DNA of 64,000 bases from Certhia americana (GCA_018697195.1 CM031858.1:127853133-127917132); one strand, 5' to 3'. Numbered from the stretch's first letter, positions 13,201 to 26,775 are shown. Notes: generated from the sequence alone by a model not told the origin. Made by a program: numbers and translations.

Positions 13201-13920
13201 GGGAGATGTTAGTTTTCAGAGCTGCATCACCATGACCTTCCTTCCTAAATCTGAGGTGCAATCTGGCAGAGCAAAGAGAATTAGTTCACTTTCTCTTTAA
13301 AGAACACTTTTTTTCAATCTTCTTAGGAATAGAAATACTTATTGCCTTTCACTGAATAAGAATATGCAGGAACTTTCTGAAAAAGAGAGTAGAGTTTGCT
13401 CTCCTTGCAACAAAAGTTATTCCTACAGCCAAAATGGCAGTAAAGGAAAAAAAAAAATTAAAAAACCCCTCTTTTATTGTTTTTATTTTGTTGAATAAAT
13501 TTTTATAATTTTTCCATAACATCTATAAAAATTCTTTTTACTTTATGCATGTTCTTCTGCTACCAAATCCTTTCTTTATCATCTGATTTCCTAGACAGTA
13601 CCAATTCTACAAGCTGGTACTCTTAGGGTTTCTTTCTTGTTGGCTATGAAATTTGTTTTTTCTTTTTATTTTTCCAGAAAAAGCTAAGTCAGCAATTCAT
13701 TTTAATGGCTCATGTTATGTCCTCAGAGTGCAAAAAACCAAACAAACCTAAATATTTAAATGATATTTCTGTCTTTTCCTTTAAAATACTCTTTCACCAG
13801 AGGTGATTCTTCTTATGCTCTAGGTACCTCATGGGTCTTTTTTTTTCAGAAAAAAAAAAAAAAAATAATGTGCCTAAATTAGAAGACAATTTGAGAAGTT
13901 GATTAGTCTATAATGACAAA
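10227..13920. other. Unannotated DNA, includes clustered minus-strand open frames
   Basis: 3.7 kb with no recognised transposon. Between 11005 and 11937 the minus strand has four overlapping open frames of 68-138 codons. One begins with a hydrophobic stretch near its start (KTAVLMLIIFIIVAGL), which could mimic a membrane segment. The frames shift relative to each other, an A-rich run at about 11340-11354 interrupts the block, and I recognise no protein family. I therefore do not call a gene. Confidence 0.4.
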
Positions 13921-14330
13921 ATTATAGAATTACATCATGGTTCCAGGAGGAAGGTCCCATAAAGATCATCTAATTCCTATCCCAGTGCCATTGACAGGAA
14001 CTTCTTCCACTAACACAGTTGCTCAGGGAGTCATCCTTCAACACTTCCAGGAATGAGGCACTCACAATTTCTCTGGGCAACCTAATTTTAATGCTTCACC
14101 ACCCTCACAGTAAAGAATTTCTTCCTAATATTTAATCTTTTGGTTTAAATGTCCTCATTCAATTTAAAGACATTCCTACTTTTCTTGTCACCACATGCTC
14201 TTGTCAAAATCCCTCTCCAGCTTTCCTGTATCTTTGTATGGTCTCTGTTTTGTATGGTCTCTCTAGAGCCTTCTCTTCTTTGGGTTGAACAACCCCAAAT
14301 CTCTCGTCTTCATGGAAAAGGTATTCCAGG
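13921..14330 (-). mobile_element. CR1 3' UTR fragment (-)
   Basis: About 410 bp matching the reverse complement of the avian CR1 3' end. Seen in order: degenerate tail (attatagaattacatcatgg), aagatcatctaattcc, aacacttccaggaatg, ctctgggcaacct, tgcttcaccaccctcacag, aagaatttcttcctaat, cacatgctcttgtcaaaatc, and the gagccttctcttct...gttgaacaacccc block near 14262. Divergence is moderate with small indels, including a local duplication of tttgtatggtctct near 14235-14265. Confidence 0.9.
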
Positions 14331-16539
14331 TAAAAAAGTAGATTCAAAATAATGCAGCTTGAATACTTCTGAAAATATGAATTTTGTATTTATGTGGATA
14401 ATGTTAGTTATTTTATTAATTGTTAACCTTTGTAATTGATAACTTCTGTTTCAGGAAGATGTTTTAGCATCCTCAAAATGTCTGTTTCCTGGATTGAAAT
14501 TAAATTTTCAGCAATAACGTGCCTAAAATGATGGCTTTTATGGAAACCTGACATTTGAATCGTACTACAAGTTGTTAGGTTTTTTTAGTTGTTTTCGAGT
14601 TTTTGGGGTTTTTTATTATTAATACAATGGAAATCTCTCGGCCTCAGTTTCTCTATTTTCAAAATGATTAGTAGTTTGAGAGATCTGTATTGAGTAAAAT
14701 TAACCTCAAATTTATTTAATTGTCCTCCTTAGACTCTTTGGAAACCCTTAAAGGCTCTGCAAATTAACAATATGGAATCTGTGCTGTGCCTAACTCTGGC
14801 CTCTCCCTAAGAGGTCCATATAACATCCACAAGATGACATTATATAATATTGTTTTTCAGCATTCTTTGATAGATCTTCACAGATAGATCACAGTGACTT
14901 CTTGGTTTAAGTATTAACTCCCTTGGATTACAGTGTTATTTATGTTTGGTCTAGTGGACAGTCTTCTAATTATCAAATATGATTTTCTTTTAAATAGAAC
15001 ATAAACCATTAAAACTCAGTTCTAGAAGTTTTGCCCATGCTAATGGTTCTGTGTTTATTTTCCACGAGCCTGAATTTCCATTATCATCTGTTGCAATATG
15101 TCCATGAGTTTGAAATAGCATACAATACAATAGCAACAGCCATAAGGAAATATTAGGTAAGAGTGTACAGATTGTAACCAAAGAAGAACTCATTCTTTAA
15201 AAAATTCCACTAATTTTGTTGTCTCTTCTTAAAAAGATTGTTCAGACACATTTGAAGTATGAATGTGCTCAAGGGGCAATATCTTACTTGTTTCATTTTC
15301 TTTCCCTTAACTTGCACAGTATTTTGTTACTGAGTTTACGTACTGCCTGAATCCATCTTCCTAGAGAGGATTAAAAAAAAAAATATTTTCAGGTAACTGT
15401 TAAGATGAAATAGAAGACCCAATCTTTGGGTCTTCTGTTGCACCTTCCTCTCACAGACTGTTAACCATTAACCTTCTGGCTTTGATTTAAGCCTAATGTT
15501 GAGGAATGACCTGGTCTCTGGTATTGGATGAGTAAACTTCTACAACTTTAATTACTGCTGTGGAAACATAATTACTAATAAAACATAATAATTACTATAA
15601 TAATTAAATTGAATGTCAAAATTCATGCCAAAAAGCATCTTTTCAGATGTTGTCAGAAAGTTTTAAGATTTGCCAAATAAAAGTTGTGTTTTAAAATTCA
15701 CTGTTACTATGAGGTTTGAGAAAAGTTTTCCACTGAAAATTTGATGTTTGTTAAATTTTCATGTACCTGAGAGGACTTCCTGCAAAATATGTTTTTCTTG
15801 TATTTTTTTTCTCAATGAATGACAAAGATAAAATTTTATTAAGTATTTTAATACAAAACTAGAGTAAAAATTCATTTTTCATATGTTTTCTTTGGCAATT
15901 GTCAGTGTGGATATATTCCAGCTCCAAAAATAAAAATGAATGAAAGACAGTTTTACCTGATTTTATCTTTTCAAGAAGGACAAATACATTAGAAGAAAAG
16001 TTTCTAATAATGTGGAGCAAAAGTGCTAAAGATATAACTGGTAGTAGGTAAATGCTACAGTGTCCAAATTCCAAGTCTGTTTCTGTTCTGTTAGCAGTAA
16101 ATAACCTCTAATTCAGTGCTTTTTTTTTATGCTAAGACTTTTAACAGGTTTTGAAGATGAAAACCATCCTTCATTTATTTTTATCATTGGTGTTGGAATA
16201 TATGCCACAGTCAAAAGCCTAGTAAGCAATTATAAAATTAATTTCTATTGGTTTGATATCTTGTGATTTTTGATACTTTTTTTTTTTTTTTTTGAGACTT
16301 AATTCATTACTTAAATGTTTGGCATCAGCACACTAAGAACTACTAAAGACAAAAGAGGAAGGTAATATACTTTTTATAATATACCTAGGAGTACATTAGT
16401 TGCTTCAACAAATAGGTGAGTATTTGGACTTTGGAAAGAAAAGGGATATAATCATAAAATAATCTAATATAGACATTCTATAACTAACTCAAGATTCCAT
16501 ATGTCCATCCTAGACCCAGTCCTTATCAATCTAACCTAA
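14331..16539. other. Unannotated AT-rich DNA
   Basis: 2.2 kb without recognised genes or repeats apart from short A and T runs. Confidence 0.5.
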
Positions 16540-16612
16540 CTTCTTTAGTCCTCTTTTGAGCAGGGGACTGACTTGCTGAAGTCCTTTCCAACCTCACTTA
16601 TATGATTCATAC
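16540..16612 (+). mobile_element. CR1 3' tail fragment (+)
   Basis: The string ttgagcaggggactgacttg followed by gaagtcctttccaacctcac and a decayed tail (ttatatgattcatac) matches the last 70 bp of CR1 subfamilies that end in gagcagggggttgg...ttccaacctcaa. It is old and short. A few avian LTRs share similar wording, so the assignment is moderate. Confidence 0.5.
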
Positions 16613-18511
16613 TTTTATACTAATGAAATAATAATAACAATTACTTTTTTACCTGCAAATAATGTAAAATTATTTATTATCAAGTAAGCTGTGATATTTT
16701 CACTTCCAGCATTTATTAGAAGTCTTAGATTTTTAGCACAAGCCATACATTAATCTTTCCTAACACTAGCGCCAAAATCATTAATATTAGCAGCGCTATG
16801 TCTTTGGTGAAACTACAAAGTAAATATTACTTTAACAACCAGAATTAAAAATAGTAAATGCACTGTGTGCCAAAGCAATGACTGGAAAAATAGTTTATCC
16901 TCTTTCTAAACATTCTTTTCAACTGTTAAAATAATAACTTTTTATTAGCATTTGTAAATTGTAGTAATTTAGTTCTGTAGTCTAGAGTATATTTAGTATA
17001 GTATTAGTATTAATATATATTAGTATGCAATTATGCTTGTTGACATTGCATTTACTTTTTATCCCTAGTTCTCTTGAGTTCTACCTTGTTTCTCTGTAAC
17101 CAGTGTGAAATCTTTGACTCTAAAACCCAATAAAGGTTTACATTTTTTTGAGTAACTTTCTCAAGTGTTAGTAATAAAAGCTTAGATGTGTTTATGTGAA
17201 GCAAAAAATTCAAGAAGGGAGCAATATACAGCTTCTGAATATGTAACCACTGAATATGTGGTGCATGGAGGTGCCTAGTAAAAAAGAAATAGATTTTTAA
17301 AATCATTTATTCTGAAAGAGAAGAAATGCCAGAAGATTGTCATCCAGAGGACTGGGAAAACTGGTAATGGAATTCTCAGATGAAATAATCAGTAGTTTAT
17401 CCATTAAATACTGAATGAAATAGTGTTAGACATGCAACTAAAAGTAAGTAAAGAAGACTAGAAAAAGAATGTGAAAAGGAGTGTGTAGTTAAAAATAGCC
17501 GGTGACAAGCAATCTTTGTATCTCACGAAGGGTTCAAGGCAATGAGAAAGTCTAGCAAGCATCCAATGATTAAGAACTTATTAAATTATGTTGGATATAA
17601 ATGGGTTTATATTAGACAAATTTATATTAGACAAACATTGAATCTTAATACAAAGATAAAATTATTATTAATATGATTGACTTATATGTGAAAGACGGTT
17701 TAAAATACTTCAAGTAAATGGCAAAAAAAAAGCAATAATTTCTGACTCTGTTCAGTAACTATGTATTGTGCCAGAAGAATGGAATCTTGTGATGCCTAGT
17801 AATAACTTACAAGAAGAAAATAAAACAAAAAGTTTGCAGAGTTTGGTAGTTATGATCCATTAAGGCATTGCATTATATATCCAAGTTCAGAGGCAAAACC
17901 ATTGAAAACTATCTTGCAAAACTGTTGAAGTTTGAAGCTCAATGTAACTCTATCTCATGAAGAAGAATGCTTAGTACTACATGCTGCTATTGTAATTGTC
18001 TAAACTGAAAAATAAAAAAGGCCACATAGGGAAAGGCACTTGTAACTTATCATCTGGAAATAGGCTATAAAACTGTAAAATACAGCACTATGCTAAGGTT
18101 GGCAATGAAAAGACAGGCTAAAATATATTTTAATTCAGGTTATATGCAATAAATTTATTTGCACAACTGAAGTCAAATATGGATTCAGTAGGTGATTCAC
18201 CACAAACTCTGGCTTTCAAAGAATCCTTTTCTATAGGCAGATACTATGGATGTAATAAATCTTATTACTGGCATTGGATTACTAACTTTTACTAATGATT
18301 TTGCAGTATGTAAGGATGTTATAACATGAGTCATCTACAGGCCTGAGAATGTACTTTAGTTATGCATCTAGACTATGAGACAAAAGAAAGGAAGAGATTT
18401 TGGCCACAAGTCATATAGCTGAGACTGTCTTCTGTCCACTCTGCCAGGTGCTAACCCCCAGGTTAACATAACAACCACTGCCTGCAGCATTGCATTTGTC
18501 TCTAGGTGTCA
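16613..18511. other. Unannotated AT-rich DNA
   Basis: 1.9 kb without recognised genes. A perfect 15-bp tandem duplication (tttatattagacaaa at 17606-17620 and 17621-17635) is the only internal structure noted. Confidence 0.5.
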
Positions 18512-19099
18512 TGTCATGTTTTAACCCCAGCTTACAACTAAATATCCCACTGCTGCTCACTGAGACCCCATACAATGGGGAAGACAATCAGGAGAATACA
18601 AGTGAGAAAACTCATGGGCTGAGATAAAGACAGTTTAATGGGTAAAACAAAAGCTGCATGTGCTAGCAATCAGGGCAAAGATTTCATTGCCCACTTCCCG
18701 TGGACAGGCAGGTGTTCAGCCATCTTCAGAAAAGCAGGGCTCCACCTGTCCTATAATGGTGACTTGGGGAGGCAAATGTCTTGACTCCAAATCTGCCTCC
18801 TCCTCCTTCTTCCCCCAGCTTTATTTGCTGAACGTGATCCCATATGCTGTGCAATATCCCTTGGGTCAGTTGGAGTCAGCTGTTCTGCCCATGTCCCCTC
18901 TGAAGTCCTTGTGCACCCCCAGCCTAATCACTGGCAGGGCAGCATGAGAAGCAAAAAAGGCCTTGTCAATGTGTAAGCACCACTCAAAGGTAATGAAAAC
19001 ATTCCTGTGTAAACAGCACTGTTTTCAGGACGAATGCAAAACAGACAAATGCAAAAAAAAATGTGGAGAAAATTAACACTATTTCATCCAAAACCAGCA
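18512..19099 (-). mobile_element. Solo LTR of an endogenous retrovirus (-), about 590 bp
   Basis: Both ends fit an abundant avian LTR type: TGTCATG...ttaaccccag at the left and gaaaattaacactatttcat...aaaccagCA at the right, read on the plus strand. Flanking 5-mers tgtca (18507-18511) and tggca (19100-19104) match at 4 of 5 positions, as expected for a target duplication. Inside, on the minus strand, are an A/T-rich TATA-position site (18838-18830), an ATTAAA signal (18639-18634) followed by the typical ctgtctttatctc wording, and the cactgctcac/gagtttt region near the end. No internal retroviral genes flank it, so it is a solo LTR. The exact family is unresolved. Confidence 0.75.
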
Positions 19100-20644
19100 T
19101 GGCATCCTCTGCAGGGAATACCCTGCAAAACTAGGAGATAAGTATTATTTCCCAGGTTTGGTGCAGTTTCATCCATGTGACATAAATCAAGAATCAATTG
19201 CCTGTTCTTGGGACTTGTTTTTCAAAAATCTAGTGAGAGTGGTCCAAAATACATCTAATGAGTGTGCTGAGAACCTCAACAGTGTGGGACATGCAGGTTT
19301 CACTGTTTAGATGTGCTTGATTACTCTCTTTTGTCCAAATGCAAATGAAGAGAGTCAGTTCTTCACAAAAGTGACCATTTAAACAGTTTAGAAGACTGAA
19401 GAAATATAAATACCATAGGTTAACAAATACATATGACAGCACTTCCATTCAAGGCCTCTTGGTTCTGAACAGTTTAAGAAGTAAACACCCATCTTCTGGA
19501 ATAAAAAAATATTGATATTTCAACACACTGAATGGTAAGTTAGGAAATAGCAAGTGATTCTGTATGCATCTGTCATAACAGTGCACCCATTAATAGTTTT
19601 ATTTCAAGCATTCTGTGTTAAGGCAAAAAAAAGAAAGAAATGAGATCTCTAACAGTTGCTCTAAAATGTTGCATGTGGGTAGGCAACGATGCTTCGTGCA
19701 CATCCTTCAGATCTTTGAGTAATATAACTGTATATTGATTTTACAGTTATAAAAGACTGAATGAAGTAGCACTGCATGAAACAGGATATTGTGGACCCTT
19801 AGAGGTCAACTGGACAATTAAATGTAAAATAACTGAGTATTAAAATAAAAGGCTGTAAAAGTTGTTGTTACTTGAGTAGTCTATATCATAAAAGAAGATT
19901 TATTAGGAAATAGATAACAAAAATTTACTATGTGGAGAAAAACCCCAAACAATCAAACCTACAGATGAGGCTTACAAGCGACAGAGGCTCTAGAGCTGAC
20001 AGTGAATTTCAGACTTTGAGAGAGTATTACAAGCAATTTAGAAGAAAGTTCTTTCATTTATCATTTGCAATGTAATGTTTGCAATTAAGAATCTAAGAGC
20101 TTTTGTCTGCCTGTATGTTAATTTTTTATGTTGCTGAAAATAACAATAAAGCATGAAGTATATTTGTGAAAATTACTTGGCAATGTCCTTCCAAGGCACA
20201 TAAAAGCATTCTTCACGGAGCAGTAATGACTTTCTGTGATACCTGTTTTATGTGTTCCACATATATTTCACCTCTCTATCTCCTTACTGTTTTCTCAGAA
20301 ATGCATCTTCCAAGCAGAAGTACAATAAAGTGGTAATGACACTTTATGTGAGTTCTTTGAGAAGCAGAAATTAACCAGTTTTTGACTTCGGTATCTCAAG
20401 ATCTAAAGTCCTGGAAAGGCTCACATGAGATGCTGAGGTAAGAGTCACTTTGAGAACTGGTTAACTGAAAAATGCCTCAAAATAAAAGGATATAAAGCTC
20501 CTGGTGGACACTTTCTTGGTTTGCTACTGAACATCCGTCAAAAATGCATATTTGTACTGATTTTTTTTACTGTGTAGTGGACCACATTAGCAAAATCATA
20601 GCTGTCAGGTCCAGGAAAGTGGTTATTACTCTTAGCTCAGTCCT
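19100..20644. other. Unannotated DNA
   Basis: 1.5 kb without recognised genes or repeats. Confidence 0.5.
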
Positions 20645-21143
20645 TGGAGGGCCACATCTAGAATAAACCAGTCTTGTCCTCTAGTGCAAGAGCTGTATCA
20701 ATAATCACAAGAAAATTCAGTGGAGGACTATTATGATCAGCAGGGAGCTTGGTGAGACCAAGAGAAGAAGGTTTATTTAGGCTGCAGAAATGAAAACAGA
20801 GGAGTAACTGAATTAGTCTTCTCCTAAGAGAGGGTTTGTAGACAATGGACCCAGACATTTATCTGAGGTACACAGAAATAGGAGAAGAAGCAACATACAG
20901 AAGTTGCAACAAAGAGAATTCCAGCTGTCTATAAAGAAAAGTCTCTTTACATGAGGGTGATAAAATACAGTAACTGTTTGCCTCAAGAGGCTTTGGAGTC
21001 TCCATTCCTGAAAGTTTCCAAAAGTCATTTGAATATGACTTTGAACAGTTGGACCTGACAAAAGCTGTCCCTGCTTAGAGAGGTAGTTTGGACTTAAATG
21101 ATCTCCAGAGCTTCCTTCTACCTGAATTGTCCTGTGATTTCAC
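20645..21143 (+). mobile_element. CR1 3' end (+), diverged
   Basis: About 500 bp covering the end of CR1 ORF2 and the 3' UTR. Recognisable blocks are agtgcaagagctgtatc...atgatcagcagggagctt near 20690-20750, catgagggtgataaaatac near 20951, gaggctttggagtctcc near 20988, and a final part with gatctccagagcttccttct and tgtcctgtgatttc. It belongs to the subfamily whose 3' UTR contains gtggagtctcc and ggacctgaca/ccctgctt wording. No open frame survives. Confidence 0.8.
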
Positions 21144-24100
21144 CATTCTGTTTCTATTTCTCTATAATGTTTGTATCAGCAAGAGGTTCCTTTGACACTT
21201 TCACTAACCTTCTTTATTCTCATTATTAGCACTCTGTATTTAAAATTTAAAAGAATTTAAATTCTTAAATTTTGAGAGGCAGATTTAATTTCCATCACAC
21301 GTTACGTACCACAGACACAAAGGACTCAGCACCAGAAAGGCAATCTCAGACTGACTGGAAGTGTCATGGGGCAATAGCCCACTAACAGGCAAACACCACA
21401 CAAGCTCTGCAGGATTTGTTCTCCCTATCCTTTCAGACAGAGACCTGGAAGTTGATGGCTTGTAAAGACAAGCAAAGACAATACTTAAGAAAGGGGTTTC
21501 TCAGTAGGTTAAGCTGAAAAATACTTTATTTGACACTTTACTCACTAACTCTCACTGCTTCTCTAATTTACCACCAAAATAACAAATGCAAAACCTTAGG
21601 GTTTTGCAATTTGCAGATTGTTAAGATTATGGTGATTTTTTTCTTGTTTTTTTAATCAGACATCTGATATGCCAGGATAATGTTTTCTATTCAAGAGCAA
21701 TAAAATGCCATAAAATATTTTTAGATTGACAAATTAGATAAAAGTCTGTAAATGCTTGCAGGGAAAACTTTCTGACAAGTAAGGGAAATAAATCATGAAG
21801 GAGGAACTGTGCCTCATTACATGACTGACTTGTTGAGTCATGAAAGGGAATTATACCACACCATATCAAGAATTACCAATCCCAAATTCAAGAAAGTATT
21901 TTTATTTTCCTGAATCTCATCTTCCAAAATTTTCTTTCAGTTTTCATTTGTTTCATTCATCCAGATTGAAATCCATTCAAATTCATCCAGAACGGTCCTG
22001 AAATACAATTGACACAAATAGGTGTTTAAAGTACACTCATTTTTTGTCATGTTAGTCTTATATGAATTCTTGAGTTCCTATAAAGAAACTTTATCATAGT
22101 GTTGCCTTCTAACATGTAGTTTCTACTTTCTTTGATACCAAAGTTCCTTTACTATTCTGAATGTTCTTAACATGCACAAACGTTTTAATACAAGGAAATT
22201 AAGATAATCATTCATCATTTGAATACTTTAAAATATGCAGCCTTGTGCCTTGGAAGCATCAGACTAATTCTCACTCACTTTATGCTGAAATTGTTATATT
22301 CAAGATATATGAATAAAAGGGAAAATAAACAATGACATCAGTTTTTGAGTCATGATAATTGCCTGCATAATGTTGTCTGTACCATGGGTGAATCCACCTT
22401 GGAAGTTCTAAGAACAGTTCTGATGTAAAGAATAGCATCAGGATGAAAACATGATAAGAACTCAGGATTCATCTTATTATTTATGTGGAAGTGCTGTGTA
22501 AGAGAGTGAGTTTTACACTTTCTTTCAGGGATTAAACTAGAGAATGTGACTCTTCATCCTGCAGTGATCTCTGAGCATTTTGTCAGAAAGAAAAATAAAC
22601 TCTTAAACTAAAAAAGCTAAGAAAAAGTTGAGCTTACTTCTTATAAGCTCTGGACAGTTTTTCACTACCTTTTTATAATGTTAGATTGTATTTTGCTAAT
22701 AAAACCATAAGAGTATGACTGCACTGGCAATTTAGAATGGAATGAGTGTTTTTTATATAATTAAGATATTTACCTCCCCAGCACTACCTCCACCCTGAAA
22801 CAGACAGCAGGAGCTCAGCATCTATTACTTTGTCTATGATTCTACTTTAATTATGATGGAAGTTTGCTGGTGTAAAAATAGTAAAATGAGGTTGCATGAA
22901 AATAATATTTTGGGTAGTTTGTGGGATGAACTTTGATCTCAGGGGTCAATTCTTCATTCTACTACTACATTTATGACATGTCAGATATCTACCACACTTC
23001 TAAGCTTTTGTCTAACTAAAACATAGATTATAATGTTGATTTTTTTCCAAGGTGCAAAGCAGTCAGGTAAGATTTATTATATAGAGTTTGGTTTGATTTT
23101 GTAGGCATTTTATTTTAAACATAATTTATTTTACAAGTCTGAAACTTGTACCCAATCTCACTACCCACCTGGGAGGTATTTTTTATTATGTTGATCTTCC
23201 AAATGGACAAACTCTGATGTATAGAGATGTTAATGTTGGCATTTCCACAAACTCATGCAGACAGAGCAACCTGCTCTGAAAGGGCACAGCATATTCATGG
23301 TCCCTATGGGTGTTTTCAAAGTAACATTTTCCAAAATACCAAGTTCCTGGAGTCCTGGAGCACCAAAGAGAAGCACTGTATATTTATGGGTTTTGCAAGT
23401 AATAATTACAGAGACAAATTATGTCAGTGATGAATTAATACAATTAATCCTTCTGACATTGGATTTTTCCTGGTGAAATAAAGTTACTATGCAAGTCAGC
23501 CTAATACTGAGGGTTAAATTTGCTGCTAGTGAAAATGTACAGAGGAAGACAAAAACTTCTCCAGTTCCCTGCCAGGTGAATGATGCTAATCCTGCTTCCC
23601 TCTCTTGCCCCTGGATCTTTGCCCCCAGGCCCTCTTGGTGACCAGCTCCTGCACAGTGGAAATGATACTCATCGTTCCTGTGCAGTGCATGAAGCCTCCT
23701 GGAAGATAGGCAAGTAGCCTTGGAGGCTGAAGAAAGACTGAAACTTCTGAGAGGCAACTGAGACTCACTAGGGAGGGAAAAAGTGAGAAAAACAGCAGGA
23801 GCCATGATGTGTTGAAAATGGACAAATAAACAAGACAGATTTGGGTGAAGAAGTATCATTTCCATAAATACAGGTGGGACATGAAATGCCAGAGACAGAA
23901 AAGGAAGATCTATCTGTTCTGACAGAACAGAAAAGAAAAGAGAAATTGGCCAAATGTCCCAGATTTGATAGAACAAGTTGTTGGGTATTAAAGAAAAAAT
24001 GTATATGCTAGGCAAGTGAAAAAAGACTGGATTTGTTTCAGATGTTCTGGAGCCATGTAAGATTCTCCTTCACAGGCTCAAGTTTATCTTCTCCTTGATT

Positions 24101-24510
24101 TTACTTGCCTTTACTTCTAACAAGTTCTTTCTTTGGCAAATATAGACAGCAAAGTAAATATGACTGATGTGAACAATTAGTTTCTTAAGGTGCGTCTGTT
24201 ACTACTTAATGTCTTAAATATCATTAAAACTTTAGATGGTTAGATCAGTGTATTGATTTGTTCTTTGAGGGTATTTTGCTAACAAAAATAACTCATCTCA
24301 CACACTGGAGGTATTTTATAACATGTTGCTACTAAATGTCAAGGGGAAAAAATTCAATTGTAGGGCTTTTTTTTTTTTCTTAAAAATACTGTGTAGGCCA
24401 GAGCGCAGATGTTGTGAAAAAATATTTGTAATATTTGTATTAATATACAAATTTTTTAACATACAGATGGTAGGAATGCATTTTTGTTAATGTTTGGCTA
24501 AATACTGTGA

Positions 24511-24584
24511 GTTTTTCTTTTCCTCACAAGACTTAACATATCCATATGTTTTTCTTTTCCTCATAAGACTTAACATTTCCATAT
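24511..24584. repeat. Two-copy 37-bp tandem duplication
   Basis: Copies at 24511-24547 and 24548-24584 differ at only two positions. Each begins gtttttcttttcctca and ends ccatat. The high identity suggests a fairly recent duplication. Confidence 0.95.
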
Positions 24585-25211
24585 CCTGCTTCTTACTCTT
24601 GATGGAGTAAGTAGAGTTTTGGGTACTAATTCCTTCATATTTCCCTGGAAAGCCAGCCATACTCTAACAGGTATGCTGAGCAGCTGTGCATAAGGAAAAC
24701 AGTGACCATGATTTTTGCATGCTAATAAATTTTTGGAACCTTCAAGATGTAGTGCTCCTTAATGGTAGAAAAATACTCTATAAATGTTTTAGATAAATGG
24801 CTTTACCAATCTGAGGTTTTCTGATTCTGTAAGAAATTAAAGGGAGCATACCCCAAGCAGCATGGTGGAATGCCCTTCTTAGAAATGGTGAAGGTCTCAT
24901 GAGCAGGTACCACAGGGGAAAAAAAAAAAAAAGATAGAAAGTCTGTCAGGTCAATAGATAAAACAATGCATACTCTGGGAGCCATGTCTCACAAAAAGAG
25001 ATTTATGTTTTTCAGAGCCCCCATGGCTTTTGAAAATTAGACTTTTAAAATTGAGTAAATAGTTTTAAATTACTAATTTATTCAGTATATAATCACTCAA
25101 TAAATAACCACTATTTCTGCTTTCAGTACATTTGCATACAGGTCAGTATTTTCTTGAAAGAATTCATCACTTTAATCGAGTCAATGAATTGTTTTCCATT
25201 CTGGTGTTTTC

Positions 25212-25231
25212 TTTTTTTTTTTTTTTTTTTT
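25212..25231. repeat. Poly-T tract (T20)
   Basis: Uninterrupted run of 20 thymines; an open frame crossing it is an artefact. Confidence 0.9.
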
Positions 25232-25780
25232 CTCTCTGTGATTGAACACAAAATTCTCCTACAAATACACAAGATAAAAATCTTAAATTGGATCCACCAA
25301 GAGCTTTCGGTTATTCACAAATGCTGTGCAGACACATATGTGCACAGATATTTATTGGCTCTTAATTCTCTTTCTTTTCTAGATGACAGTCAAGCTAGTG
25401 TTTTTCAAAAGCTTCTGGATGAGCTAGCACTTTGTCACTTGGGGAGAAAAAAGGAATAGTGCAGCAAACTAATCAGCAAGCTGTAAGATGTACTGGGTTG
25501 ATACAGACTCTCAAATTTCCTGACACAAAATCACACAAATCCAATGTAACTGTGTAATTCCACAATGTAGTATGTCCTAAGATCCATCTTGGGCTCCAGA
25601 GATGTCATTTAGTCAATGCTCTAAGAGGATGTAAGAAAACTTGCACAGAAAAAGGAAATCAGGGTCAGGGGTTCATCATTAGAGGAACTAAACTGCAGGC
25701 AAAAGGATGTGATTATTTCTATTTAATTTACAATTGTTAGGCTACAGTTTTGATTATACAGTTGAAGAGAGAAACTAATA

Positions 25781-26224
25781 AGTTGGATAGAATCCAGCAA
25801 AGGGTGATGATGAGGGGGTTAGAGAACCTGATATATGAAGAATGGTTGAAGAAATTTGGTTTGTTCACCATAGAGAAGAGATGTCTCAAGAGGAATCTAA
25901 TTACAGCCTTTTAGTGCTTTGTAAAGAAGCCAGATGTACTCTCTTCACAAGGACACACATTGGAAAGATAGGTAATAGGCAGAAGTAGTTTTGAGGGAAA
26001 TTCTGTCTTGATGTTTCAGTATGAGAACATGTTCTCACCATGAGAATGCATGAACATTGAAAGAGTTTTTCCAAAGAGATAAAATCTCCCACATTGGATA
26101 TTTTCAAGACCCCATTTAGCAGGGTCCTGGATAACCTCATTTGAATTCAGATGTTTCAGAGAAGATTCAAACAAATTATCTCCAGGGGTTCCTTCTAAAT
26201 TAGGCTTTTCCATCATTCTGTGAT
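25781..26224 (+). mobile_element. CR1 3' end (+), old copy
   Basis: About 440 bp of degraded CR1. Blocks seen: gttggatagaatccagcaaa, gaagaatggttgaagaaatt near 25838, ttcaccatagagaagag near 25865, aatctaattacagcctttta near 25895, and the end with cattctgtgatagcat. The coding part corresponds to the C-terminal region of ORF2 and is followed by the 3' UTR. Divergence is higher than in the other copies, so this is an old insertion. Confidence 0.7.
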
Positions 26225-26680
26225 AGCATTATGACTTATATATGTAATATACTGTCCAAATAAAATTCTGCTACCTTACCATTTCAATTGATCACATTAC
26301 CATGAAACCAGTGCCATTTTTGGGACAAAGGGCATTTTTCTGCCTTCGCTATTATCATCCAGCATTGAAAATTATGTTAATGAAGAAAAAGTGTTCACAG
26401 CAACATAAACCATTTTTATGTTGCTATTTTTTAATGTTTCACATTCTTGCATTTCATGCTTCTAAACACTGCACGTCCAGCACCATCAAGCAAGAACACA
26501 GAGAAAGCTTATTGCTGACACTTCTAAACAATTTTTCCCAAGTTAACAAAAAAGCTGCAATGGGTTTAAAATGTGGTTACAAAACACCATTCAACCAACT
26601 TTAAGAGCCAGTTGGTTGCTGTAATATCTAATGTTGTGTTGTGAACATTAGGAAGGTTTCTAAACAGTCTGTGAGCATCC
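26225..26680. other. Unannotated DNA
   Basis: About 450 bp with nothing recognised; a 100-codon open frame (26302-26604, plus) has no motif. Confidence 0.5.
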
Positions 26681-26775
26681 ATTCATAGATTCATAAACAT
26701 TAAGGACAGGTAGCACCAAAGGAGGCTGTTAATCTCATCTCTTTGCAAATAACGTGGCCCCCTTGAACACAGTTC
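26681..26775 (-). repeat. Possible ancient CR1-like 3' end (-)
   Basis: The stretch opens with attcatagattcataaacat and taaggacaggtagcacc, then gttaatctcatctct. This resembles, in reverse, the end of old CR1-related repeats known from turtles and crocodilians, where a tail of ATAGATTC units is followed by taaggccagaagggacca. The match is weak and short. Confidence 0.35.

Larger units (their letters stand above)
21144..25780. other. Unannotated DNA
   Basis: 4.6 kb without recognised transposons. It contains a 37-bp tandem duplication (24511-24584), a T20 tract (25212-25231), and the window's longest open frame (23419-24015, minus, 198 codons). That frame has no domain, signal or repeat that I recognise and is probably fortuitous. 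Confidence 0.5.
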
